Assembly: GCA_018710805.1 (NCBI GenBank)
Contig: DVJG01000054.1
Coordinates: 1-13,984 of the forward strand
Source: Candidatus Faecousia faecipullorum
GTDB taxonomy: Bacteria; Bacillota; Clostridia; Oscillospirales; Oscillospiraceae
Direction: 5' to 3'
Length of the DNA: 13,984 bases
Every line of letters starts with the position of its first letter. The stretch's first letter is position 1. Shown one piece after another: positions 6,632 to 13,161 of this stretch. Below the pieces are notes generated by a model. The model saw nothing but the letters and a program-made list of their open reading frames with translations, ran no database searches and had not been told where the DNA came from. The translations under genes and the position numbers were made by a program.

Positions 6632-8167
6632 TCACAAAGAAACCGGCATGGTTCCCGTCAAAGGTGCGCCTTGGAACACATAGATCAAAGCGTCAAAGCA
6701 GTCTTTTGTGTAGTCAAAGGCAGCTATCTTGCAGGCACAGGCCGGCAGCTTCGGCAAGTCATAGGGGTTGCGGGTAGTCACGATCATCAAGGGCTTTCCC
6801 GTGGCCGCCAGAGCCTTTGCCAGTTCCAGCTGGCCTGTATACAGATGTGCATTGCAGGTGGCAAGGACAATGTTATCCCACCGGGATGCCTCATTGGCGA
6901 TTTTGTGCACTTCCTCGTCCTGGGGATTCTTTCCCGTGGTCATTCCACCGCCCCCAAAGTGCTTCGTCATGTACTCCGCAAAGGGCTCTACACAGGCAAT
7001 CAGATTTGCCGCCTCTGTCGTACGATAGTCCGCACAGCCGCAGAAAAAGGTTTTCTCCGTCACCGCAAAGGGTGTACCATCGTACATGCACAGTGCTTGA
7101 CGAGCCATTTTTCTCGAAGCTTCCCTGTCCTTGGACTGGTTGCATAGGCTTCTCTCCAGAGGATAATCTGCCAGTTTTTCCTTAAAAGCAAGAATCTTTT
7201 TCACAGAAGCGCGCATCTCGTCCATATCGAAGCCGCCCTGCTCCGCCACTTCGTTGGCGTAGCGTACAGCGTCGCATTCCAGAGAGAACGTGCTGGAAAT
7301 CTCCGCCAAATCCACACCGGCTCGGAAAGCCTCCACCATGCCTTTGGCGGTGCCGTAGAATTTCTGAATGGCATTCATTTCCAGGCAATCTGTGAACACC
7401 AGTCCCTGGAATCCCAGTCTCTCCTTCAGAAGCCCTGTGATGATTTTCCGGGACATGGTGCCCGGCACCCTATCGGGCTCAATCTTAGGAAAGAGAATGT
7501 GAGTACTCATAATGGCAGGGATCCCTGCCTCAATTGCCCGGCGGAAGGGAATCAGTTCCATTTTTTCCAGCTCTTCCACAGTCTTATCTACACAGGGCAG
7601 GCCCACATGGCTGTCCACTGAGGTATCTCCATGGCCCGGGAAGTGCTTACCGCAGCACAGCACGCCGGAATCTTCATAGCCTCGGACCGCAGCTTCTCCA
7701 AAGACTGCCACCAATCTGGGATCGTCGCCGTAACTCCGTACACCGATGACTGGGTTGTCAGCGTTACTATTGACGTCCAGCACTGGTGCCATGGTAAAGT
7801 TTGGTCCCAGGCCCCGGAGCTGCCGGGCAGTGATTTTCGCCGCTTCAAAGGCATTCTCGGGGTTACCCGTGGCACCCAGAGCCATAGCGCTGGGCACGTT
7901 CACTGCATCCGGCGGAATCCGGGACACCAGTCCGCCTTCTTGGTCGATAACGATAAAGGGCGGAAAACCGGTGGCTTCCAGAATGACCCGGCGAATTTTC
8001 TGACAGAGCGTGTAAAGCTGGTCGGCGCTTTGCACATTCCTCTGAAACAAAATCACATTGCCTACCTGGTATTCTCGGATGAAAGCTTCAAAATCCTCGG
8101 GAAGGTCCGGGCCATGAAAACCCAGGATGGTTTTCTGCCCAATCATTTGCCGAATCGTCAATTCCAT
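6632..8167 (-). CDS. nagZ: Beta-N-acetylhexosaminidase, GH3 (NagZ)
   Basis: The 511-aa product removes non-reducing-end GlcNAc from cell-wall oligosaccharides. The GH3 barrel occupies about residues 1-320. KHFPGHGDTSVDSH (174-187) carries the Asp-His acid/base dyad (Asp185, His187) diagnostic of NagZ, and FTDCLEM (258-264) carries the nucleophile Asp260. FIVIDQEGGLVSR (71-83) is the substrate loop. A further C-terminal domain follows, as in the two-domain NagZ of Bacillus. No signal peptide or lipobox is seen, so it is probably cytoplasmic, unlike the B. subtilis enzyme. AAGGAG is 9 nt before the ATG at 8167. The ATG at 8173 overlaps the namZ stop as ATGA and would add two residues. The open frame continues further upstream, but into namZ coding sequence. 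Confidence 0.94.
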   Translation of the reverse strand: MELTIRQMIGQKTILGFHGPDLPEDFEAFIREYQVGNVILFQRNVQSADQLYTLCQKIRRVILEATGFPPFIVIDQEGGLVSRIPPDAVNVPSAMALGATGNPENAFEAAKITARQLRGLGPNFTMAPVLDVNSNADNPVIGVRSYGDDPRLVAVFGEAAVRGYEDSGVLCCGKHFPGHGDTSVDSHVGLPCVDKTVEELEKMELIPFRRAIEAGIPAIMSTHILFPKIEPDRVPGTMSRKIITGLLKERLGFQGLVFTDCLEMNAIQKFYGTAKGMVEAFRAGVDLAEISSTFSLECDAVRYANEVAEQGGFDMDEMRASVKKILAFKEKLADYPLERSLCNQSKDREASRKMARQALCMYDGTPFAVTEKTFFCGCADYRTTEAANLIACVEPFAEYMTKHFGGGGMTTGKNPQDEEVHKIANEASRWDNIVLATCNAHLYTGQLELAKALAATGKPLMIVTTRNPYDLPKLPACACKIAAFDYTKDCFDALIYVFQGAPLTGTMPVSL

Positions 8168-8169
8168 GG

Positions 8170-9318
8170 TCATAGGCTCCTTGTATAGATTTCGTAGGGA
8201 CGCATGCGGCTGCGGTAGCTTTCGCTCTCCGCTTCGTATCGGCTCAGGATGACGGAAGCATCCCAATTGGGGGATTCAAAGTCCCGATGTCCGGCAATCA
8301 GAGTGATGAAGGGTTTTCCCCCTTCCCGCACAGGGGGCAGGAACTGAAAGTCATCCGGGTACATCCGTCTCAGCAGGTCCAACAGCAGAACCCCCAGCTT
8401 TACAGGTTCCAGTGCCTTTTCATCGGTAATATGCAGGTGAATGCCGCCGCAGAGGACCCCTTGATGCTTGGAAGTGGTGGGAGTGAAGTAGATAGGCGTT
8501 CCCATAACGCCAGGAAGCCCCAGTGCTTCAAATTCTCTTGTGAAGGCCTCGGCCTTCACAAAGGGTGCGCCGATAATGGCAAAGGGGTCCGCAGTGCCTC
8601 GGCCTTCCGAGCAGTTGGTACCCTCGAACATACAGGTGCCGGGGTAGAGCAGCGCAGTCTCGTAACGAGGCATATTCAGGCTGGGCATGATCCAGGGACG
8701 ACCCCAGTCCCGGAAGGTCATATTGCCGTCCAGCCCTTTGCAGCGCACCACATGAAGGTCACATCCGATATGTTGTTCCTCGTTCATCATCAGGGCAAGC
8801 TCGCCGCAGGTCAGGCCGTAGCACACCGGCAGATCATAAATGCCCACAAAACTGCTGTTTTCCATTCGCAGCAGTCCGCCCTCCACCCGGCTGCCCAGGG
8901 GATTGGGACGGTCCAGCACAACGAACCGTTTTCCCGCCGCAGCGCAGTCCTCCAGGCAATACCGCAGGGTGCTGATAAAGGTATAATATCGGCTGCCCAC
9001 GTCCGCAATGTCGTATACCAAGGTGTCGAAGCAGTCTAAAACCCGCCGGGAAAGACGTTTGGAGTTTTCCGTGTACAGGCTGCACACAGGCAGACCACTT
9101 TCCTCGTCGGTCTCGTCTGTAAACAGCGCTCCTGCAGGCTTATCCCCTCGGACGCCATGTTCCGGTGCCAGCAGCAGCTGCAAGCTGCAGCAGCCCTGAA
9201 GTTTTTCGATGGTAGAGCAATTGTCCGCCGTACGCCCGGAGGGCGCTGTCAGCAGAGCGACTCGGCCGGTAAGCAAATCCAAATGCTCGTCCAGGCAATC
9301 CACGCCAAATAAAATCAT
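8170..9318 (-). CDS. namZ: Exo-beta-N-acetylmuramidase NamZ (DUF1343, GH171)
   Basis: The 382-aa product matches the DUF1343/YbbC family, shown in B. subtilis to release MurNAc from non-reducing ends of peptidoglycan chains. Family blocks appear in order: GRVALLTAPSG (18-28), LLAPEHGVRG (49-58), DIADVGSRYYTFISTL (103-118), VLDRPNPLGSRVEGG (134-148), YGLTCGELA (167-175), and YPGTCMFEGTNCSEGRGT (225-242) followed by PFAIIGAPF. The ATG at 9318 is chosen because AAAGGAG lies 8 nt upstream; a GTG at 9342 in the same frame has no such site. No signal peptide is visible, although characterised homologues are usually exported. It lies 33 nt after murQ and abuts nagZ, so the two exo-enzymes would strip alternating sugars together. 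Confidence 0.92.
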   Translation of the reverse strand: MILFGVDCLDEHLDLLTGRVALLTAPSGRTADNCSTIEKLQGCCSLQLLLAPEHGVRGDKPAGALFTDETDEESGLPVCSLYTENSKRLSRRVLDCFDTLVYDIADVGSRYYTFISTLRYCLEDCAAAGKRFVVLDRPNPLGSRVEGGLLRMENSSFVGIYDLPVCYGLTCGELALMMNEEQHIGCDLHVVRCKGLDGNMTFRDWGRPWIMPSLNMPRYETALLYPGTCMFEGTNCSEGRGTADPFAIIGAPFVKAEAFTREFEALGLPGVMGTPIYFTPTTSKHQGVLCGGIHLHITDEKALEPVKLGVLLLDLLRRMYPDDFQFLPPVREGGKPFITLIAGHRDFESPNWDASVILSRYEAESESYRSRMRPYEIYTRSL

Positions 9319-9351
9319 AATTTTGACTCCTTTGTAACCCACCAGTTTTGC

Positions 9352-10248
9352 TTAAACTTCCAGAACTCTGGCAATACGGCCGTTTGCCTGAGCCAAAAGG
9401 GCCTCCGCCTGAGCTGTATCCGTATGCTTTAAAATCATCACGATAGCCGTCTTTGGGTGATAGCCGCAGGCCTCCAGGGCGGCTATGGCAGTCTGCTCGT
9501 CGCATTCAGCAGCAGCACAGACAATGGTAATGCAGCGGCGAACCAGCTTCTCGTTAGAGGGCTTTACGTCCACCATAAGGTTTCCGTATACCTTGCCCAT
9601 TTTGATCATGGTGCCGGTGGAGAGCATATTCAGCACCATCTTCTGGGCAGTGCCGCTCTTCATGCGGGTGGAGCCGGTGATGACCTCAGGACCCGGGGTG
9701 GGTGAGATGCCGATGTCCGCAGACTGATCGATTTCCGATCCCGGGCAGCAGGTAACGCCGATGACCGCCGCTCCCAGCTTCTTTGCATAATCCATAGCGC
9801 CCAGCACATAGGGGGTTCTTCCACTTGCCGCCAGTCCCACCAGAACATCCTTTTCGGAGAAGTGGATGGCTTCCAGGTCCATTCGTCCCAGGTCAAAATT
9901 GTCCTCCGCGCCTTCCACAGCCTTGAAGATGGCAGGATATCCCCCGGCGATGAGGCCCTGCACCAGCTCCGGGTCTGTGGAGTAGGTGGGCGGACACTCT
10001 ACAGCGTCCAGAATTCCCAGTCTGCCGGATGTACCGCAGCCGGAGTAAATGAGACGTCCCCCGTTACTGAGCCGATCTGCAATCACATCGATGGCCTCTG
10101 CGATTTTAGGGGTTACCGCCGCCACCGCGTCGGCTACATTGTGGTCCTCCTGGTTGATGAGTTTTACCATATCCAGCGTAGACAGGGTATCGATATGGGC
10201 TGTATTCGGGTTTCGCTGTTCTGTAGCAATTCGCTGCAATTCTACCAT
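9352..10248 (-). CDS. murQ: N-acetylmuramic acid 6-phosphate etherase
   Basis: The 298-aa cytoplasmic enzyme cleaves the lactyl ether of MurNAc-6P, giving GlcNAc-6P and D-lactate. The SIS domain opens with GGRLIYSGCGTSGRLGILDA (63-82). Glu84 in VECPPTYS and Glu115 in VEGAEDN correspond to the E. coli catalytic residues Glu83 and Glu114. GLAASGRTPYVLGA and ITGSTRMKSGTAQK are the sugar-phosphate-binding signatures, and a small UBA-like helical end closes the protein. The ATG at 10248 follows GGAGGAG by 6 nt and gives the family's normal length and N-terminus (ELQRIATEQRNPNTAHID). Longer in-frame starts up to 10371 fall in the leader. It is the first gene of the leftward operon and its transcription start lies some 200 nt upstream. 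Confidence 0.97.
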   Translation of the reverse strand: MVELQRIATEQRNPNTAHIDTLSTLDMVKLINQEDHNVADAVAAVTPKIAEAIDVIADRLSNGGRLIYSGCGTSGRLGILDAVECPPTYSTDPELVQGLIAGGYPAIFKAVEGAEDNFDLGRMDLEAIHFSEKDVLVGLAASGRTPYVLGAMDYAKKLGAAVIGVTCCPGSEIDQSADIGISPTPGPEVITGSTRMKSGTAQKMVLNMLSTGTMIKMGKVYGNLMVDVKPSNEKLVRRCITIVCAAAECDEQTAIAALEACGYHPKTAIVMILKHTDTAQAEALLAQANGRIARVLEV

Positions 10249-10453
10249 GTTAAGCTCCTCCAATGTTTTAATCCCACATATGGTGTTTTCAGGGGGCGAT
10301 TCCGATGCGCTTCCGCCTGTTTTTCCTCTGTGTTTTCTGTCCAATAAATATCCTTCGCTTACCAAATCCAAAGTTTCTTATTTTGTTCCAATTCAGCGAA
10401 ACAAAATTTCTATCTGGGTCAAAAAAATAAGCAGGAATATTTAACCTGGTTTT

Positions 10454-10481
10454 ATTATACCAATTATTTTTTAGAAATCAA
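10454..10481 (-). promoter_or_regulatory. Promoter of the murQ-namZ-nagZ-murK operon
   Basis: On the minus strand TTGATT (10481-10476), a 16-nt spacer and a perfect TATAAT (10459-10454) preceded by TGG form an extended -10 sigma-A promoter. The start point would be near 10447, about 200 nt before the murQ ATG. Confidence 0.6.
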
Positions 10482-10490
10482 TACGGTTTT

Positions 10491-10549
10491 GTGCTATTTA
10501 TATAAAATGCACTATATTATATAATCTAATTGTGCGATATGCACGAATT
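10491..10549. promoter_or_regulatory. Candidate operator cluster (GTGC/GCAC half-sites)
   Basis: Four half-sites lie between the divergent promoters: GTGC at 10491, GCAC at 10509, GTGC at 10532 and GCAC at 10541. The second pair forms a near-palindrome, AATTGTGC-GATAT-GCAC-G-AATT (10528-10549), with one extra base. The first pair also matches inward: GTGCTATTTATA against the reverse complement GTGCATTTTATA. SIS-domain regulators bind inverted repeats as dimers or tetramers, so these are plausible targets of the adjacent RpiR protein; binding is inference. Confidence 0.4.
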
Positions 10550-10561
10550 GTAAAAACCCTA

Positions 10562-10591
10562 TTGACGGCATGATCCAAATTTTGATATGAT
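10562..10591 (+). promoter_or_regulatory. Distal promoter of the murR-like regulator gene
   Basis: TTGACG (10562-10567), an 18-nt spacer and TATGAT (10586-10591) with a TG one base upstream form a good extended -10 sigma-A promoter. It would give a leader of about 220 nt before the ATG at 10821. Confidence 0.6.
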
Positions 10592-10686
10592 GAAACAAAA
10601 AAACACGTTTAATGTACTTATCCGTGAAACTTTTTAGAAATTCCGTCTGTTCTGCTCGGTGCACCATACTGCTGCTGCTCCGATTT

Positions 10687-10716
10687 TTGACTCTGTCAAC
10701 CTCCGTCCTTCATAAT
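10687..10716 (+). promoter_or_regulatory. Possible proximal promoter of the murR-like gene
   Basis: TTGACT (10687-10692), an 18-nt spacer and CATAAT (10711-10716) each match the consensus at five of six bases. The -35 lies inside a small palindrome, TTGAC-TCT-GTCAA (10687-10699), which might be a control site. The start point would be about 100 nt before the ATG. Confidence 0.4.
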
Positions 10717-10820
10717 TCGCAGCTACCAGAATTTGTGCCGTCCCGATCTGTCGGTACAGTCCGCTGTCTGCTGTTTTTACCATATCGAATTGCAAAATTT
10801 CCGAAGGGAAGGAATTTGTT

Positions 10821-11678
10821 ATGACAAATATTGAACTCAGAATAAAAGGCGTGTACGAAAATTTGAGCAACGCAGAAAAGAAGGTCGCCGACTATTTTCT
10901 CGGCCATATCAACGATGTTTTTCGCTACCCCATCGCAGATCTGGCAAAACAGTCCGGCGTCAGCAAAGCAGCCTGGGTCCGTTTCAGTAAGACCATTGGC
11001 TTTGACGGCCTGAAGGCCCTGAAGAAGGCCCTCTTCTCCGAGCTTCACAAGGATGCGGACGAGTCCCTTCCCGCCCTGCCCTTTTCCGATATCGGCGACG
11101 CAGAGACCATTGATGAGCTGATTGAGACCGCCAAAAACAACAGTCTCCGAGCCATTCGTGACACCGCCACTCTGCTGGACCCCAAGGCCGTGGAGCTGGC
11201 CGCCCAGAAGATCCTGTGTGCCAAATCCGTCCGGATCTTCGGAGCAGGTGCCTCTGCCCTGGTGGGTGAGGATCTTCACAGCAAGCTGCTGCGGATCAAC
11301 AAAAACACCTTTTTCAGTCTGGACCATCACGTGCAGCTGGTGTATGCCGCCAATATGACCTCAAGGGACGTGGCGGTTCTCATTTCGATGTCCGGCAGCA
11401 CCAAGGAAATTCTGGAGATTCTGAACCTTGCAAAGGCGTGCCAGACCCCGGTCATCGCCTTGACGGAATTCGGGAAAAGCACCCTGGCCCAAAACGCAGA
11501 CGTGGTGCTTCATATTTCTGCGCCGGAGATTGCCCAGCGAAGCGGCGCCATGAGCAGCCGTATTGCTCAGCTATTGGCTGTGGACGTTCTGTACTCCGCC
11601 GTCGCCTATCTTGACTACGACCACATTTCCATTTACTTGGAAAAGAGCCTGAACAGCACCCTTCCCCATCGGCAATGA
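10821..11678 (+). CDS. murR: RpiR/MurR-family transcriptional regulator (HTH + SIS)
   Basis: The 285-aa product has the two-domain layout of the RpiR family. An N-terminal HTH_6 domain (about 1-77) contains ENLSNAEKKVADYFL and the helix-turn-helix IADLAKQSGVSKAAWVRFSK (38-57). A C-terminal sugar-phosphate SIS domain (about 125-260) contains IFGAGASALVGEDLHSKLLR and the phosphate loop SMSGSTKEI (189-197). GGAAGG 8 nt before the ATG supports the start. The gene is divergent from murQ, as murR is in E. coli, so it probably represses or activates the murQ operon in response to MurNAc-6P. The recognition helix has Ala-Ala-Trp where most relatives have a Ser/Ala-Thr-Val/Ile pattern. The symbol rests on context; another sugar phosphate could be the ligand. 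Confidence 0.88.
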   Translation: MTNIELRIKGVYENLSNAEKKVADYFLGHINDVFRYPIADLAKQSGVSKAAWVRFSKTIGFDGLKALKKALFSELHKDADESLPALPFSDIGDAETIDELIETAKNNSLRAIRDTATLLDPKAVELAAQKILCAKSVRIFGAGASALVGEDLHSKLLRINKNTFFSLDHHVQLVYAANMTSRDVAVLISMSGSTKEILEILNLAKACQTPVIALTEFGKSTLAQNADVVLHISAPEIAQRSGAMSSRIAQLLAVDVLYSAVAYLDYDHISIYLEKSLNSTLPHRQ

Positions 11679-11709
11679 CTTTGGAAATTTCATATAAGGA
11701 GTCCTATTT

Positions 11710-12597
11710 ATGTCTCAGAAAATGGATTTTCTTGCCGTGCAGGACCTGTCAAGTGATATTCTGGACCTGGCCCGGCAGCTTTCCATACCGTCCCCTGTTC
11801 TTGCATCCTTGCCCTCTGTGATTGCCTCCCTTCCAAAGCTTCCCCTGGCGGCCCTCAGTAAACCCCATACCGCCCAAAAAGCATGGAGCGAGATCACTGC
11901 TCTGCTTCCCACCTATGCCGAAGACGGTGGCCTTCCGCTTCTGGCGGCTACCCTGGGTGGCGCCTGTTTTACCCGGGAGGAATATCGGCGGCAGGGAATT
12001 GGGGAGGACGTTTATTTTGCCACCATGCTGTGCCTGCCCCGGTTCTTGCGGGAGACCTACGAGATTACCGGGCGCTGGGGCTATGACCGGGGCTTCTGGA
12101 CCTGGCGGCAGACCGGCAGGCTTCTCTTCCGGCTGGGCGAACTGGAATTTGAATACCGACTGACGGAACGCAATGAGCCACTCCCGGAGGGCCTCCAGGC
12201 AGGAGACCCCATTCTCAGTGTCCACATTCCCTCCGATGCCAAGCTTACCCGTGAGAAGCTGGACGCCTCCTACACATGGGCGAAGCGGTTCTTCTCGGAA
12301 GTTCCCGGTCCCTGGATTTCAGAAAAGCCCAGGGCCATTCTCTGCGGTACCTGGCTCCTGTCTCCGGAATTATATGGCCTGCTTTCCAAAAATTCCGGCA
12401 TCCGCCGTTTTGCAGACGACTACTCTCTCTATAATTTTCAGCAAAATGACAATGCCATCTACCGCTGGCTATATCAGCTATCCGGACCTGTTTCCGCCGA
12501 AAAGCTTCCGGAACGGACCAGTCTGCAGCGTTCCGTAAAGGGGCATCTGCTCTCCGGCGGCCTGATCGGCATTGCCTGGGGAATTCTGAAGGATTGA
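11710..12597 (+). CDS. GNAT-like acyltransferase domain protein
   Basis: The 295-aa product follows the regulator by 31 nt with AAGGAG 8 nt before the ATG, so it is in the same transcript. It resembles the Firmicute two-domain 'NAT_N / GNAT_C' proteins: a helical N-terminal part (to about 145, with LPLLAATLGGA and YFATMLCLPRFLRETYE) and a C-terminal GNAT-like fold with LSVHIPSDAKLTREKLDASY, the block AILCGTWLLSPELYGLL and the terminal LQRSVKGHLLSGGLIG. No signal peptide is seen. The substrate is unknown. Next to MurNAc salvage genes, it could re-acetylate glucosamine-type sugars from N-deacetylated peptidoglycan, a role described for a glucosaminide N-acetyltransferase of C. acetobutylicum; that is inference. 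Fold assignment is from remembered family motifs. Confidence 0.75.
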   Translation: MSQKMDFLAVQDLSSDILDLARQLSIPSPVLASLPSVIASLPKLPLAALSKPHTAQKAWSEITALLPTYAEDGGLPLLAATLGGACFTREEYRRQGIGEDVYFATMLCLPRFLRETYEITGRWGYDRGFWTWRQTGRLLFRLGELEFEYRLTERNEPLPEGLQAGDPILSVHIPSDAKLTREKLDASYTWAKRFFSEVPGPWISEKPRAILCGTWLLSPELYGLLSKNSGIRRFADDYSLYNFQQNDNAIYRWLYQLSGPVSAEKLPERTSLQRSVKGHLLSGGLIGIAWGILKD

Positions 12598-12608
12598 CCC
12601 GTTTCATT

Positions 12609-12653
12609 AAGGCACCCCCATTTGCCGCACGGCACATGGGGGTGCCTTCTATT
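12609..12653 (+). terminator. Intrinsic terminator after the acyltransferase gene
   Basis: AAGGCACCCCCAT (12609-12621) pairs perfectly with ATGGGGGTGCCTT (12636-12648). The inner TTGCCGCACGGCAC can extend the stem through GCCG/CGGC. The T-run after it is short (TTCTATTT). It starts 11 nt after the stop codon and closes the rightward murR unit. Confidence 0.85.
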
Positions 12654-12677
12654 TCCCAAAAAAGCATCCGAGGAGAA

Positions 12678-12714
12678 AATGTACAAAGCCAGGCAGAGCC
12701 TGGCTTTGTACATT
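12678..12714. repeat. Perfect 17-bp inverted repeat with 3-nt loop
   Basis: AATGTACAAAGCCAGGC (12678-12694) and GCCTGGCTTTGTACATT (12698-12714) are exact reverse complements around AGA. A GAGGAG ribosome binding site (12670-12675) stands just before an ATG inside the left arm, but that frame (MYKARQSLALYIRKEG...) does not lead into the downstream gene. The right arm ends at a TAG that is in frame with the Fe-S remnant. It may be the scar of an insertion or rearrangement, a second terminator, or an assembly foldback. Confidence 0.75.
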
Positions 12715-12716
12715 AG

Positions 12717-13157
12717 GAAGGAAGGGAAAAGTACCCCGAGTGGGGCTGCGAGATCAAGACCGACGTCACCACCGCCACAGCCTACGTTGCCAAACTCATT
12801 GAAAACGGCAAGCTGGAAGCCAAGGCGGCAAAAGGTACTGTGGGTGCCTGCCATGACGATGACCGTCTGGCAAGAACTTTCCACGAGTTTGCTCCCATCC
12901 GGGCCATCGCAAAGGCCGCCGGCTATGAAGTCGGCGAGATGTTCCATAAGGAAGCGCTGGCAAAGTCCTGCGGCACCGCTGTGGCATATGGCTATATGCC
13001 TGAGATCGTGACCAAGGTCGCCGCCGCCCGGTGGGATGATCTCAAGCGCAGCGGCTGCGAAGCCATGCTTACCGCCAGCCCCGAAGCTTACTTCTGCCTG
13101 AGCCTGAACGTTCCGGAGGGCAAGCAGCTGGTAGACCTGTACGGCGCACTGCTGTAA
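12717..13157 (+). pseudogene. 5'-truncated CCG-domain (Fe-S oxidoreductase-type) protein
   Basis: An open frame of 146 codons begins right after a TAG at 12714 with no usable early start; the first candidates are internal, for example GTG at 12840. It encodes EIKTDVTTATAYVAKLIENG and continues to the stop at 13157, resembling the last third of (Fe-S)-binding proteins of the heterodisulfide reductase/lactate oxidase type, which are about 350-430 aa. The 4Fe-4S ferredoxin part is missing. The cluster ligands of the remaining CCG domain are largely replaced: HDDD where HDPC is usual, KSCGTAVAYG where a CCG motif is usual, TASPEAYF where ACPxC is usual. It lies 4 nt upstream of etfB, the normal position for such a partner. 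Most likely a decayed remnant; a shortened protein started at 12840 cannot be excluded. Confidence 0.65.
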
Positions 13158-13161
13158 AAAT

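Larger units (their letters stand above)
10249..10820. promoter_or_regulatory. Divergent murQ / murR control region
   Basis: This 572-nt stretch separates the two divergent units and holds no convincing gene. It is strongly AT-rich from about 10380 to 10620, in contrast to the GC-rich genes around it. It contains one leftward and two rightward promoter candidates and paired GTGC/GCAC half-sites, annotated separately. Both transcripts would carry leaders of about 100-220 nt. A short rightward frame at 10612-10824 has no good ribosome binding site and is not called. Confidence 0.7.

Noticed and set aside
8174..8266. N-terminal extension of NagZ reaching 8266
   Set aside because: The extra 31-33 residues lie in the coding sequence of namZ and have no ribosome binding site, whereas AAGGAG precedes the ATG at 8167/8173.
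10491..10512. Possible CRISPR or short tandem repeat from recurring GTGC and AT runs
   Set aside because: Only four short half-sites with unequal spacing. No repeat-spacer regularity, so an operator reading fits better.
10612..10824. Possible 70-aa leader peptide overlapping the regulator start
   Set aside because: No ribosome binding site before its ATG and no regulatory codon run. It probably arises by chance in the leader.
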